The notes under the pieces are model-generated. The model was not told the origin of the DNA. It did not search any database and saw only the letters and a list, made by a program, of their open reading frames with translations. From the NCBI GenBank assembly GCA_025642065.1, contig JAODUP010000450.1, forward strand, positions 1 to 64,000: 64,000 nucleotides of DNA, written 5' to 3'. Position 1 is the stretch's first letter. Every line of letters starts with the position of its first letter. Positions 63,355 to 64,000 of this stretch are shown in pieces. Position numbers and translations under genes: made by a program. The stretch comes from Paralvinella palmiformis. Its lineage: Eukaryota > Annelida > Polychaeta > Terebellida > Alvinellidae.

Positions 63355-63421
63355 ATGGACGATGAAGTAGATTCGATTTTTTCATTTCCAGAAACATCTA
63401 CATTGTATACGCGACTTGCCA
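63355..63421 (+). CDS. Candidate first coding exon of a host gene
   Basis: An ATG at 63355 in good context (GGA before, G after) opens a frame preceded by an in-frame stop (TGA near 63322). It encodes MDDEVDSIFSFPETSTLYTR followed by Leu-Ala. The DNA then reads CCA|GTAAGTAA, a strong splice donor with the first intron base at 63422. If unspliced the frame would stop three codons later. The peptide starts acidic, and the local base composition is less AT-rich than the flanks. I do not recognise the protein; the rest would lie outside the window. This could be chance, and only transcript data would settle it. Confidence 0.35.
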
Positions 63422-64000
63422 GTAAGTAACGAACACCGTCGATAAATGAACGTTGATAAGAAACGAAGCAAACAAGCATGTAAAAGGGTAAAGATCAAAC
63501 TTAGAGATAGTAAAGACTGACTTGGAAGCTAATAATTGTATTTATTTCTCTTGATGCTTTCACGGCAACACTATGTAGAAGATTAAATGTAGCGTATGCA
63601 TACAATCTATATCGTGGTAGGTCTCAGATGCTGCTATGTAGTCTATTGTTAACCTCTATCATACGGAAGTTGAACATTGATAAAGATGCTTTAATACTAA
63701 AATATAATCTTTATTGAAGACTGTGCAAGAAAAATTAAATATGAATATGAAAATCAAATCAAATTTAGGTAAGCCGTTGATATTAAACGATCTCATGACT
63801 AAAATCGATGGCCAGGTTGATGAAGTCAGTTACCACATGAAAATTACTACTTAATACTAGAACGGAGATAGTCTTTTTACCACATCTTTGCCACATCTCA
63901 TCAGTGTACTGAATTCGGAATATAGACTAATTTATATAACAGTTGTTGTAATTTAATCATTAGTTGTCAATTTAGTTTATATACTTGACGATTCGACAAA
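63422..64000. other. No feature seen (intron if the candidate exon is real)
   Basis: AT-rich sequence with no further exon-like frame. Confidence 0.4.

Overview
This is AT-rich non-coding DNA from an animal genome. I infer an invertebrate, most likely a mollusc, from the mix of BEL/Pao, CR1/L2-like LINE, Helitron, Tc1, foldback and tRNA-SINE relics together with very dense microsatellites. The species cannot be fixed from the window. There is no bacterial-style gene organisation, and I see no complete host gene. Almost everything that can be recognised is a decayed transposable element, a repeat family with several copies inside the window, or simple-sequence DNA. The one plausible host-gene feature is a candidate first exon near the right edge (63355-63421).

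Layout. 1-2.5 kb: a head-to-tail repeat of about 1.2 kb (called R1 here) joined through a CA/TA microsatellite to part of a second family (R2). 4.0-4.9 kb: a Tc1-like transposase pseudogene. 8.18-10.53 kb: a foldback-like DNA transposon with tandem-repeat inverted ends and an exact 9-bp target duplication. 10.9-11.7 kb: a weak MITE candidate. 14.2-15.1 kb: a 24-bp minisatellite. 15.3 kb: a tRNA-SINE. 15.95-16.57 kb: a CACT/CAC array. 17.3-19 kb: copies of repeat R3. 19.0-20.8 kb: R1 inverted, with a stretch that looks like poor consensus sequence. 23.6-25.2 kb: a LINE RT relic. 27.4-29.1 kb: a Helitron helicase C-terminus followed by R3, which is split by a hAT-like MITE. 30.6-31.2 kb: R3 split by a SINE with a perfect 14-bp target duplication. 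34.2-39.2 kb: R2 plus a BEL/Pao relic into whose gag a CR1/L2-like LINE has inserted. 39.5-58.1 kb: a patchwork of repeated blocks (A, B, C) holding three more Helitron helicase C-termini, each followed by R3. 58.2-60.8 kb: R1 again, carrying a second copy of the MITE. 61-62.7 kb: an inverted pair of R3 around a long TA array. 63.2-63.45 kb: the candidate promoter and first exon.

How the parts relate. R3 is the most frequent repeat. It lies directly downstream of all four recognisable Helitron helicase C-termini, so I read it as the 3' region of a Helitron lineage whose full and fragmentary copies built much of the 27-62 kb interval. R1 and R2 are different families but share a motif of about 60 bp that ends in CTAAAACRCAC, and CA/TA microsatellites repeatedly start exactly there. 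All translations, alignments and boundaries were made by eye; none was confirmed by database search.
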